Positions 1 to 10,419 of a stretch of DNA of 64,000 nucleotides are shown here, one piece after another (the first letter of the stretch is position 1; every line of letters begins with the position of its first letter). A program made the translations under genes and the position numbers. The stretch comes from Acidobacterium capsulatum ATCC 51196 (GTDB lineage: Bacteria; Acidobacteriota; Terriglobia; Terriglobales; Acidobacteriaceae), in assembly GCF_000022565.1 (NCBI RefSeq), contig NC_012483.1:3100001-3164000 (forward strand), given 5' to 3'. The notes below the pieces were generated by a model, which worked only from the letters and a program-made list of their open reading frames with translations, was not told the DNA's origin and did no database searches.

Positions 1-55
1 AGGTTCCGCCAATGATGACGGCGGTTTTGCCTGTGAGGTTGAAGAGCTGGCTCAT
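1..55 (-). CDS. Short-chain dehydrogenase/reductase, N-terminal fragment
   Basis: Only the first 18 codons are inside the window; the gene runs off the left edge. The peptide begins MSQLFNLTGKTAVIIGGT, which is the beta1 strand and start of the glycine-rich NAD(P)-binding loop of a classical SDR enzyme. A clear Shine-Dalgarno (AGGAG) lies 6 bases before the ATG at 55. It follows uxaE in the same direction as the hexuronate operon, where an SDR-type fructuronate reductase (fructuronate to mannonate) would fit. The substrate is inferred from the neighbours; the visible part proves only the fold. Confidence 0.7.
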   Translation of the reverse strand, partial: MSQLFNLTGKTAVIIGGT

Positions 56-105
56 GAATTCTCCTGCTTTTGGGTCTTTTCATGACCCGGCAATGTGATG
101 GAGCG

Positions 106-170
106 CAGGGACTAAAGCCCCTGTCTGTTCTGATGGTATTTGGCACGGCTAAAGCCGTGCCCTGATACAT
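106..170 (+). repeat. REP-like two-hairpin intergenic repeat, copy 1
   Basis: A short hairpin (CAGGG-ACTAAAG-CCCCTG, 106-123) is followed by a perfect 9-bp stem (GGCACGGCT at 142-150, AGCCGTGCC at 153-161) and the tail CCTGATACAT. The same order and tail occur at 1511-1575 and 23707-23771. It fills the gap between the SDR fragment and uxaE. Confidence 0.7.
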
Positions 171-191
171 CCGCAATTCGGGTGGCTCTTG

Positions 192-1508
192 TTACCTGGC
201 CGTGGCGAGGCCCAGAAAGACCGGGACGATGTGGCGGTCGTAGAGGTTTTCCGTCACGTTTTTTGCGACGACAGGTTCGTTGGCTTCGAGTAGATCAAGG
301 TAGTGCCGGCCCTTTTTGGCCGCGATCTTGAAGCCGACATGCAGCAACTGGCGGAAGCTGGCGTTGTAGGCCGGGTTGGACTGCACGTGGCGAAGCGCGG
401 AGGTATATTGCTCCGAGGTCCAGCCCTGCACGGCTTCCGGAGAAGGCAGCTTCGCGGGATCGATATCGATGACGGTTGCGTAAGGGCCGCAGAGCTCTTC
501 GCGATGCGCGAAGGCATCGGCGTAGACATCTTTGGCGAGGGCGAGCGCTTTGCCACCGGCCTCGGCGAGGCCGATGATTTCTTCGAGCCAGGTGGTGCCG
601 GCGGTCTTGAGGTGTACGCCACAATCAAACTTTTTCATCGTGCGATGAATGGCCGGGTAGATGGAAAACTTATCGCTGCCGGAGTGCACGCTGAGTTTGA
701 GATTCGCGGGCAGTCCATAATGTTTGACGGCATAGGCGATGGCTGCGACATCGAGCTGCATTTCGCGCTCGAACTGCGCGACGTCGCCGACGTAATCGAC
801 GCCCTTGTTGAAGCGTCCGCTGAACTTGGGCGCGATGGTCTGGATGGGAATGCCTTCGTCAGCGATGGCGACGAGGATGATCAGCAGCTCGACGGGGCTT
901 TGCGCGCGGTCGGTTTCGTCCATGGAGATTTCAGGAATGAACTGGCCTTCACCCTTGGCGGCGGCGATCTTGCGGTAGACTTCGCCAGCTTGTTTGACGG
1001 CCGCGAGAAATTTGGACGCGGTGCCGCGCAGATCTTCAGCGGTGATGGTGAAGGATTCGTCGATGCCGCTGAGTTCGATTTTGCCGAGCAGCTCAGGATG
1101 CTTGTTGACGAAGGCCTCGATGGCCTCAATGGGTGCGGCCTGACCGATCATGTCTGCAACGTCGATAGTGTAGAAATCGCAAGGCGCGAGAAAGCGATCC
1201 ACCGTCTGCAGGGTAATGTGGTCGGCATCGCAGAAGTAAGGCTTACTCCAGCCAAGTTCTTTGACGGCGGCCTCGGCGGCGGCGCGCACACTGGCAGGCT
1301 CAGAGCCGATGATGGTGTGCTCGCGATTGGATTTGTTCCAGACCGGAATGATCTCGACGCCTTGCTTTGCTGCCAGAATGCAGGCCTGCAACTGTGCCTT
1401 GGCCTGATGCGCAAAGCGGTCGCCCGTGCCGAGGGAGTACTTCGGGAGTGTGAGTGTATTGCCAGCCAACTTAGGAGTCCTCGCTTTCGTGTTCCATCCA
1501 TCCGCCAT
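192..1508 (-). CDS. uxaE: Tagaturonate/fructuronate epimerase UxaE
   Basis: A 438-residue protein of the UxaE family, which interconverts D-tagaturonate and D-fructuronate (EC 5.1.2.7), letting galacturonate carbon enter the glucuronate branch. The N-terminal stretch KYSLGTGDRFAHQAKAQLQA is typical of the family, and length is normal. The reading frame is open seven codons further upstream (to 1529), but the extra residues are not family-like, so the ATG at 1508 (MADGWN) is preferred; no strong ribosome site is visible because a repeat hairpin sits just before it. It is the fourth gene of the minus-strand hexuronate operon, after uxaC, exuT and a LarA homologue. Family assignment is confident; activity is inferred from homology and context. 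Confidence 0.88.
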   Translation of the reverse strand: MADGWNTKARTPKLAGNTLTLPKYSLGTGDRFAHQAKAQLQACILAAKQGVEIIPVWNKSNREHTIIGSEPASVRAAAEAAVKELGWSKPYFCDADHITLQTVDRFLAPCDFYTIDVADMIGQAAPIEAIEAFVNKHPELLGKIELSGIDESFTITAEDLRGTASKFLAAVKQAGEVYRKIAAAKGEGQFIPEISMDETDRAQSPVELLIILVAIADEGIPIQTIAPKFSGRFNKGVDYVGDVAQFEREMQLDVAAIAYAVKHYGLPANLKLSVHSGSDKFSIYPAIHRTMKKFDCGVHLKTAGTTWLEEIIGLAEAGGKALALAKDVYADAFAHREELCGPYATVIDIDPAKLPSPEAVQGWTSEQYTSALRHVQSNPAYNASFRQLLHVGFKIAAKKGRHYLDLLEANEPVVAKNVTENLYDRHIVPVFLGLATAR

Positions 1509-1510
1509 TG

Positions 1511-1575
1511 CGGGGGCCGAAGCCCTCAATCTTTTCAGTTCTGCGGGGCACGGCTGAACCCGTGCCCTGATACAT
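1511..1575 (+). repeat. REP-like two-hairpin intergenic repeat, copy 2
   Basis: It fills most of the 74-bp gap between uxaE and the larA-like gene. First hairpin is GGGC-CGAA-GCCC (1514-1525); second is GGCACGG (1547-1553) with CCGTGCC (1560-1566), followed by CTGATACAT. The first hairpin lies right upstream of the uxaE start, so it could affect uxaE translation. Confidence 0.6.
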
Positions 1576-1582
1576 GCAGGTG

Positions 1583-2857
1583 CTAATCTTTCAACTTCCC
1601 GCGCCAGGCCCAGAGGCCGAGGCCGGGATTTGCGATGAAGAAGACTTCTTCGCCATCGACATGGTTGTAGCCGTGCTGCAGCTTGTTGCGGTCGTAGCGC
1701 TGGCTGAGCGCGGCCAGATCTCCGTAGGAGAAGCCGACGCCTTCGACTTCTTCGCGTGTGAGATGACCGGGCGCCCAGGTGATTTTGAAGCGCCCCTCAG
1801 ACGAGCCGTGAATGAGATGGGCCGCCGCGCTGAGGTCGTTGGCAAGATCAGGGTGTTTGCGAACGGCATCGAGCGTAGCCGGCGTGCCGCGATAGCCATA
1901 CTTGCGAATGAGCGCGTCGATGCCTTTGTCTTCACCGAATTCGCGCACGCCGGGGGCGAGCACAATCAGCTCGGCATTATCTGCCAAGGCCATGCGCGTG
2001 CGATAGACGGCCTTGTTGCCGAGCCAGGTGCTGTGAAACTCATGGGGATCAAGATAGACGACGGCTTTCTGTATGGGTTGATCGAGAATCTCAAAATTCA
2101 CTTTGAGGCTCAGTTCGGCGGCGCGCTCAAAGCACTCCACATCATCGCCAATGTAGAGGCCACGCACGGCGAGGCGGCCGTCTTCGGTGCGGCCCACGAC
2201 GGTGAGCACGTAGACGATGGGCAGAGGATGCAGAAAGCGATCAGATGCGTAGTTGAGCACGCGGCGCACGGGATTGTCGGCGCGGCCCATGATGCGCTCC
2301 ATGCCATAGACCGCACCGAGATAATGGCTGCGGTTGATACCTTCGCGGCCGCCGGTGCCGACGAGAATGTTTTTGTTGTAGTTAGCCATGCCGATGACTT
2401 CATGCGGAACCACCTGGCCGATGGAGAGGATGAGATCGAAGTTGCCTTCCGCGATGAGCTTGTTCACCTGTGCGGGCCAGGCGTAGTCGAGATGGCCTTC
2501 GGATTGTTCGCGAATGAATTCGGCAGGGACTTCGCCGAGAGTGACGATGTCGGTGCGCCAGTTATGGATGCGGAAGAGATCATGCGGCACATCGCCAAAC
2601 ATGCGCGTGATCTGCTCGGGCTGCATGGCGGCATGGGTGCCCAGCGCGGGCAGAATGGCCTGCATGCGTTCACCGTAGTGCTGCCATGCGAAGCGGGTGA
2701 GCTCGCCGGCATGCGAATGAGAGCGCGTCTGGTCCGGCGGAACGGCGAGCACGCGCTTGCGGTCGCCAAGCCTGGCGAGGCTCTCTGTGAGCAGAGATTG
2801 CAACTGCTCATGCGATAGTTCTGTGTCCGTGCTTCCGATGGCGCAGTAGAGGCTCAT
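1583..2857 (-). CDS. LarA-family nickel-dependent racemase/epimerase (DUF2088)
   Basis: A 424-residue LarA homologue. Lactate racemase uses a tethered nickel-pincer nucleotide (NPN) to racemise 2-hydroxy acids by hydride transfer. The catalytic set is conserved: GTH (H75), PHEVIG (H152), the lysine that carries the cofactor (K162) and RSH (H178); spacings of 10 and 16 residues between the last three equal those of Lactobacillus LarA (H174, K184, H200). The gene overlaps exuT by 4 bp (ATGA), so the two are translationally coupled. Setting among uxaC, exuT and uxaE suggests a sugar-acid substrate, such as C2 epimerisation of a hexonate, rather than lactate. No larB, larC or larE for cofactor synthesis is in the window. 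Family is sure; substrate is inference. Confidence 0.85.
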   Translation of the reverse strand: MSLYCAIGSTDTELSHEQLQSLLTESLARLGDRKRVLAVPPDQTRSHSHAGELTRFAWQHYGERMQAILPALGTHAAMQPEQITRMFGDVPHDLFRIHNWRTDIVTLGEVPAEFIREQSEGHLDYAWPAQVNKLIAEGNFDLILSIGQVVPHEVIGMANYNKNILVGTGGREGINRSHYLGAVYGMERIMGRADNPVRRVLNYASDRFLHPLPIVYVLTVVGRTEDGRLAVRGLYIGDDVECFERAAELSLKVNFEILDQPIQKAVVYLDPHEFHSTWLGNKAVYRTRMALADNAELIVLAPGVREFGEDKGIDALIRKYGYRGTPATLDAVRKHPDLANDLSAAAHLIHGSSEGRFKITWAPGHLTREEVEGVGFSYGDLAALSQRYDRNKLQHGYNHVDGEEVFFIANPGLGLWAWRGKLKD

Positions 2858-4182
2858 GCCGTGGTTCTTCCTTCATTCAGTTTGAGTTGGGCCGGCGCGA
2901 GTTCAGGAGTCATTGAGTGAATGATGACAAGTGCCAGCACGTAAGCCGCGCATGCGATGCCGAAGAGCGGGATGTAGCTGTGAGTGAAGTACACAATGTA
3001 GCCGGTCGCTAATTGAAACAGCGCGCCACCAATGGCGCCAGACATTCCGCCGATGCCGATCACGCTGCCGACCGCGGATTTCGGAAAGACGTCAGAGGGC
3101 AGAGTGAAGAGATTGGCCGACCATCCCTGATGAGCTGCTGTGGCCAGGCCGATGAGCGCGACGACGGCCCATAGATTATGAATGAACGGTGCCGCAAAGA
3201 CAGGTACAACGCAAAGAGCGCAGATGAGCATGGCGGTTTTGCGCGAGACATTGAGGCTCCTGCCCGAGTTCAGCAGCAGCGATGAGATCCAGCCACCGCC
3301 CACGCTGCCCACGATGGAGATGCTGTAGACGATGACCAGTGGGAGCCGGTTGGAACTAAGGCTGAGTCCAAAAGTAGTCTGCAGATAGCGAGGCAGCCAG
3401 AAGAGATAAAACCACCAGATGGGGTCAGTGAGAAATTTGCCGATGGAGAAGGCCCAGGTTTCCTTGCAGGGCAGCACTTGCTTCCATGGAACTCTTTCAA
3501 GCTTTTCAACCGGGTCGCTGAGGATGAGCTGAAGCTCGGCCTCAGAAACGCTGCGGTGGTGTTCTGGCCGGCGATAGTAGATGAGCCAGATGATCAGCCA
3601 GACAATGCCGAGGCCGCCGGTGACCACAAATGCTCCGCGCCAGGTGACGAGGGCTACCAGTGTGGGAACGATGAGCGGCACGACGATGTTGCCGATATTC
3701 GCGCCGGAGTTGAAGATGCCCGTGGCCAGTGCCCGCTCGCGTTTGGGGAACCATTCGGCAACGGTCTTGATGCAGGCTGGGAAGTTGGCCGCCTCTCCGA
3801 TGCCCAGCAGGAACATCGCAATGCCGAGAGTGATGACCGAGAATGCCGCGCCGGGCAGCATGGCGGCGATGCTCCACAGGCCGATGGCGATGGCAAAGGC
3901 TTTGCGTGTGCCGAGCTTGTCGGTGAGGCCGCCTGCCACGACCATGCCGATGGCATAAGCCACCGTGAATCCGGACAGAATATAGCCGTACTTGACGCTG
4001 TTGAGGCCCGGGATGATGCTTTGCAGGAATTTCTCAAGGTAGGCAAGAACGCCGCGATCCACGTACGCAATCACGGTGGCGAAAAAGAGCAGCGTGCAGA
4101 TCACCCACCGCTGATGGGATGTCTTGTTCCCCGAGCCGAGGGTGCGAAAAAACGAATCTGACTTTGTGCCTTGCGCGGCCAT
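2854..4182 (-). CDS. exuT: Hexuronate MFS transporter, ExuT-like
   Basis: A 442-residue major facilitator protein of the anion:cation symporter (ACS) family, with about 12 hydrophobic segments and a central loop near residues 205-245. The segment VIAYVDRGVLAY in TM1 and GIGEAANFPACIKTVAEWFP in the TM4-5 region match glucuronate/galacturonate carriers; TDKLGTRKAF is the MFS loop 2-3 signature. It would import galacturonate and glucuronate by proton symport across the inner membrane. GGAG lies 5 bases before the ATG. It sits between uxaC and the larA homologue, which it overlaps by 4 bp, supporting hexuronate specificity over the related tartrate or sugar-phosphate carriers. Confidence 0.85.
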   Translation of the reverse strand: MAAQGTKSDSFFRTLGSGNKTSHQRWVICTLLFFATVIAYVDRGVLAYLEKFLQSIIPGLNSVKYGYILSGFTVAYAIGMVVAGGLTDKLGTRKAFAIAIGLWSIAAMLPGAAFSVITLGIAMFLLGIGEAANFPACIKTVAEWFPKRERALATGIFNSGANIGNIVVPLIVPTLVALVTWRGAFVVTGGLGIVWLIIWLIYYRRPEHHRSVSEAELQLILSDPVEKLERVPWKQVLPCKETWAFSIGKFLTDPIWWFYLFWLPRYLQTTFGLSLSSNRLPLVIVYSISIVGSVGGGWISSLLLNSGRSLNVSRKTAMLICALCVVPVFAAPFIHNLWAVVALIGLATAAHQGWSANLFTLPSDVFPKSAVGSVIGIGGMSGAIGGALFQLATGYIVYFTHSYIPLFGIACAAYVLALVIIHSMTPELAPAQLKLNEGRTTA

Positions 4183-4227
4183 TCCATCTCCAGGGCTGCG
4201 AATGGGGGAAGGTATCGGGCTCGTTTG

Positions 4228-5619
4228 CTAGAGCCGATACGCAGCCTTCACCAATTTATATGCAAGATCATGGGCGACTTCGGCGGCCTCTTCTTCAGAG
4301 AGGCGATGCTCGGCGACCAGGCGTGCCAGAAATGCGCAGTCGATGCGGCGGGCGACATCGTGACGTGCAGGGATCGAGAGAAAGGCGCGGGTGTCGTCAT
4401 TGAATCCGACCGTGTTATAGAAGCCCGCCGTTTCTGTGACCTGCTCGCGAAAACGCATCATGCCTTCCGGACTGTCATGGAACCACCATGGCGGCCCCAG
4501 GCGCAGGCACGGATAATGACCAGCCAATGGCGCGAGCTCGCGGCTGTAGGCAGTTTCGTCAAGCGTGAAGAGGATGATGGTGAGCCCGCGCTCATTGCCG
4601 ACCAGGTCGAGCATGGGCCGCAGCGCATCGACATAGTTGGTGGGCATGGGAATGTCTGCGCCTACATCGCGGCCGTAGCGCTCGTAGAGCTTGCGATTGT
4701 GATTGCGCGCGCTGCCGGGGTGAATCTGCATCACGAGGCCGTCTTCAACGCTCATGCGCGCCATCTCGGTGAGCATCTGCGCGCGGAACAACTCGCGCTG
4801 CGCCGCAGTGGCGTTGCCGGAGAGCACGGTGATGAAGAGTTGCGCGGCTTCAGGCTCTGAGAGGTTGGCAGTCTGCGCGGTGGGGTGGCCGTGATCGGTC
4901 GCGGTTGCGCCGAGAGAGCGGAAGCGCGCGCGTGCCTGGCGCAGGGCTTTCAAGTAGCCGGACCAGTGCGCGGTGTCCTCGCCAGTCTGCGCGCCGAGCG
5001 TAGCGATGTTGTCGGCGAAGCCGGTGAAGTCAGGGTCCACCACGGAGTCAGGACGGAAGGTAGCCAGGATGCGGGCCGGCCAGCCCGAGTCGCGGATGAT
5101 CTGGTGATCGGCCAATGAATCCAGCGGTGAATCGGTGGTGGCAAGCACCTCAAGGTGGAAGCGCTCATAGAGCGCGCGCGGGCGGAACTCAGGCGTTTGC
5201 AGCTTCTCTGAGATGGTGTCGAAGTAGAGGTCTGACGTCTTTGCAGAGAGCGATTCGGTGAGTCCGAAGAGCGTTTCAAAGGCGAAGTCGAGCCAGAGCC
5301 GGGTCGGGGTGCCGCGGAACAGATAATAGTGGCTGGCGAAGATACGCCAGACCTTCCGCGGGTTCTGGATCTGCTCGACGCCGATTTCCAGATCTTCAAG
5401 CGTGACACCCTGGCTATAGAGCATGCGATAGATGTAATGGTCGGGCTGCACGAAGAGCTTGGCAGGATCAGGGAAAGGCTCGTTGTGCGCAAACCATGCT
5501 GCCTGGGTGTGGCCATGCGGGCTCACAATGGGCAGCGAGCGAACCTGCTCATAGAGCGAACGGGCTATGCGGCGTGTCGTGGGATCTGCGGGAAAAAGAC
5601 GGTCCTCGTGCATCAACAT
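4228..5619 (-). CDS. uxaC: Uronate isomerase UxaC
   Basis: A 463-residue member of the amidohydrolase-superfamily uronate isomerases, converting D-glucuronate to D-fructuronate and D-galacturonate to D-tagaturonate. The metal-binding HxH is seen in SPHGHT near residue 36, and family blocks continue through the protein (QPDHYIYRMLYSQG; HPGSARNHN; LFTLDETAYSRELAPL; GFNDDTRAF). Length matches E. coli UxaC (470). It is the first gene of the minus-strand operon, with 45 bp before exuT. The start at 5619 (MLMHEDR) has AGGTGA 11 bases upstream; a second ATG at 5613 is possible. Confidence 0.93.
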   Translation of the reverse strand: MLMHEDRLFPADPTTRRIARSLYEQVRSLPIVSPHGHTQAAWFAHNEPFPDPAKLFVQPDHYIYRMLYSQGVTLEDLEIGVEQIQNPRKVWRIFASHYYLFRGTPTRLWLDFAFETLFGLTESLSAKTSDLYFDTISEKLQTPEFRPRALYERFHLEVLATTDSPLDSLADHQIIRDSGWPARILATFRPDSVVDPDFTGFADNIATLGAQTGEDTAHWSGYLKALRQARARFRSLGATATDHGHPTAQTANLSEPEAAQLFITVLSGNATAAQRELFRAQMLTEMARMSVEDGLVMQIHPGSARNHNRKLYERYGRDVGADIPMPTNYVDALRPMLDLVGNERGLTIILFTLDETAYSRELAPLAGHYPCLRLGPPWWFHDSPEGMMRFREQVTETAGFYNTVGFNDDTRAFLSIPARHDVARRIDCAFLARLVAEHRLSEEEAAEVAHDLAYKLVKAAYRL

Positions 5620-5787
5620 GGCTCAGAGTCTCACCTGGAGAATCCGCAGCGTGATGGGACGGTGCCCGGTCTGCGGTCTGACCACCAGCATACACGCTTC
5701 TCTTCACAATGCGACAGTCTGGAATGTTTCTGTTCTGTTGGACGGAAGCCGGAGACGGATTGGCCGTCTTTCAGTGGAAATAAAGAG

Positions 5788-5819
5788 AGGCGCCTGAGAG
5801 TTTGAGCTTTCAGGCGCCT
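5788..5819. terminator. Intrinsic terminator downstream of nifJ
   Basis: Ten-bp perfect inverted repeat AGGCGCCTGA (5788-5797) and TCAGGCGCCT (5810-5819) with a 12-base loop. On the minus strand it comes 19 bases after the nifJ stop and is followed by CTCTTTATTT; it is T-flanked on the other strand too, so it may act both ways. It separates nifJ from the uxaC operon. Confidence 0.7.
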
Positions 5820-5837
5820 TTTGTGGAGGAACAAAAA

Positions 5838-9491
<3,654 letters not shown>

Positions 9492-9679
9492 GGAATTTTC
9501 TCCTGCAGCAGCAGTGTGCTTGCGGCAACAGAAGAGTCACTGTGACGGAGAACACAAGAACTGGTCTGACATATAGGTTTCAGGCTTCGGCCGGCAGCAT
9601 GAGCCCCGCTTCGGCGGCGGGTCTCACACTTTCCGAATCAGGCACCACACATTTATGAGACCAGTTCAAGCCCGCGCCG

Positions 9680-10078
9680 GTGCGAGAAAATGAAGTCATG
9701 GAATCGGTGCGCATGGACAAATGGCTGTGGGCGGCGCGCTTCTTCAAAACGCGCGCGCTGGCGTCGAAGGCCTGTGAACTGGGCCGCGTGCAGGCGAATG
9801 GCCTCGATGTCAAGGCTTCGCGCGACGTGCGTGTGGGGCAGCGGCTGACGATCCGCAACGAGGGCGGTACGTTTGAAGTGGATGTGCTGGGCGTCAGCGA
9901 GATGCGCGGCCCGGCGGCGGTGGCGCAGGAACTGTATCGCGAAACCGAAGAGAGCCGCGCCGCGCGGGCACAGGCCGCCGAGCAGCACAAGGCCATGGCG
10001 GCCTACAGCGTGGCCGATGCCGGAAGGCCGAGCAAGCGGGATCGCCGGCTTATTCAGAAGTTTCGCGGCCGAGGGTAA
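9680..10078 (+). CDS. S4-domain RNA-binding protein, Hsp15-like
   Basis: A 132-residue basic protein whose N-terminal half is an S4 domain (RMDKWLWAARFFKTRALASK, then a VQANG turn), as in Hsp15/HslR, which binds the 50S subunit carrying a stalled peptidyl-tRNA and helps recycle it. The tail is charged and basic, ending FRGRG. The first ATG (9680) lacks a clear ribosome site; the in-frame ATGs at 9698 and 9713 are alternatives, and 9713 (MDKWLWAARF) is closest to the family N-terminus. It lies divergent from nifJ, in single-gene context. Role is inferred from the family. Confidence 0.83.
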   Translation: MRENEVMESVRMDKWLWAARFFKTRALASKACELGRVQANGLDVKASRDVRVGQRLTIRNEGGTFEVDVLGVSEMRGPAAVAQELYRETEESRAARAQAAEQHKAMAAYSVADAGRPSKRDRRLIQKFRGRG

Positions 10079-10084
10079 AGCAAC

Positions 10085-10111
10085 ATCGCTCTCCGGGGGA
10101 TGGAGAGCGAT
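10085..10111. terminator. Hairpin between convergent genes
   Basis: Ten-bp perfect arms ATCGCTCTCC (10085-10094) and GGAGAGCGAT (10102-10111), 7-base loop, six bases after the Hsp15-like stop. Neither side has a strong T-run, so termination is plausible rather than proven. Confidence 0.5.
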
Positions 10112-10207
10112 TCAAAGGGTCTTGAGGCTAAGCCAGAAAGGCTGAGGAACTGAGGCCGGGGACTGCGGGTCAATGCGTTGTGCTGGTCAAGTTGCGGTTA
10201 CGCGAGA

Positions 10208-10384
10208 TCAGTGGCCGGTTTTTTCGTTGGGACCGCCGCCAGAAAACTCATCCTCTGCACCGGCTTCGATCTCAACGGAAACCTCACCGGCATCGATAGC
10301 AGAATCGGCTGTCGCGCCATCGTCCACGATGTGCTGTGTCTTTTCGTTAGGACCGCCGCCTACGGGAAATCCATTCGTGCCCAT
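10208..10384 (-). CDS. 58-residue peptide with two GGGPNEKT motifs
   Basis: A small open reading frame 35 bp downstream of the Ser/Thr kinase stop and in the same direction. It begins MGTNGFPV and contains GGGPNEKTQH near its start and GGGPNEKTGH as its last residues, separated by a 30-residue acidic linker. The two motif copies use different codons (for example GGT CCT AAC GAA AAG and GGT CCC AAC GAA AAA), which suggests selection on protein rather than a recent DNA duplication. It has no signal peptide or membrane segment. Only a weak purine-rich AAAGAGAG precedes the ATG. I do not recognise the family; a kinase substrate, adaptor or modified-peptide precursor are all possible. Confidence 0.6.
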   Translation of the reverse strand: MGTNGFPVGGGPNEKTQHIVDDGATADSAIDAGEVSVEIEAGAEDEFSGGGPNEKTGH

Positions 10385-10419
10385 AGTTGTGTTCTCTCTT
10401 TCTGGAATCGCCCTGTTCG

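Noticed and set aside
303-1586. 427-codon plus-strand frame opposite uxaE
   Set aside because: It is the mirror of uxaE in a GC-rich gene, has no ribosome site, and its translation lacks any family features.
1574-2818. 414-codon plus-strand frame opposite the larA homologue
   Set aside because: Shadow of a gene with intact LarA residues on the other strand; translation shows no recognisable domain.
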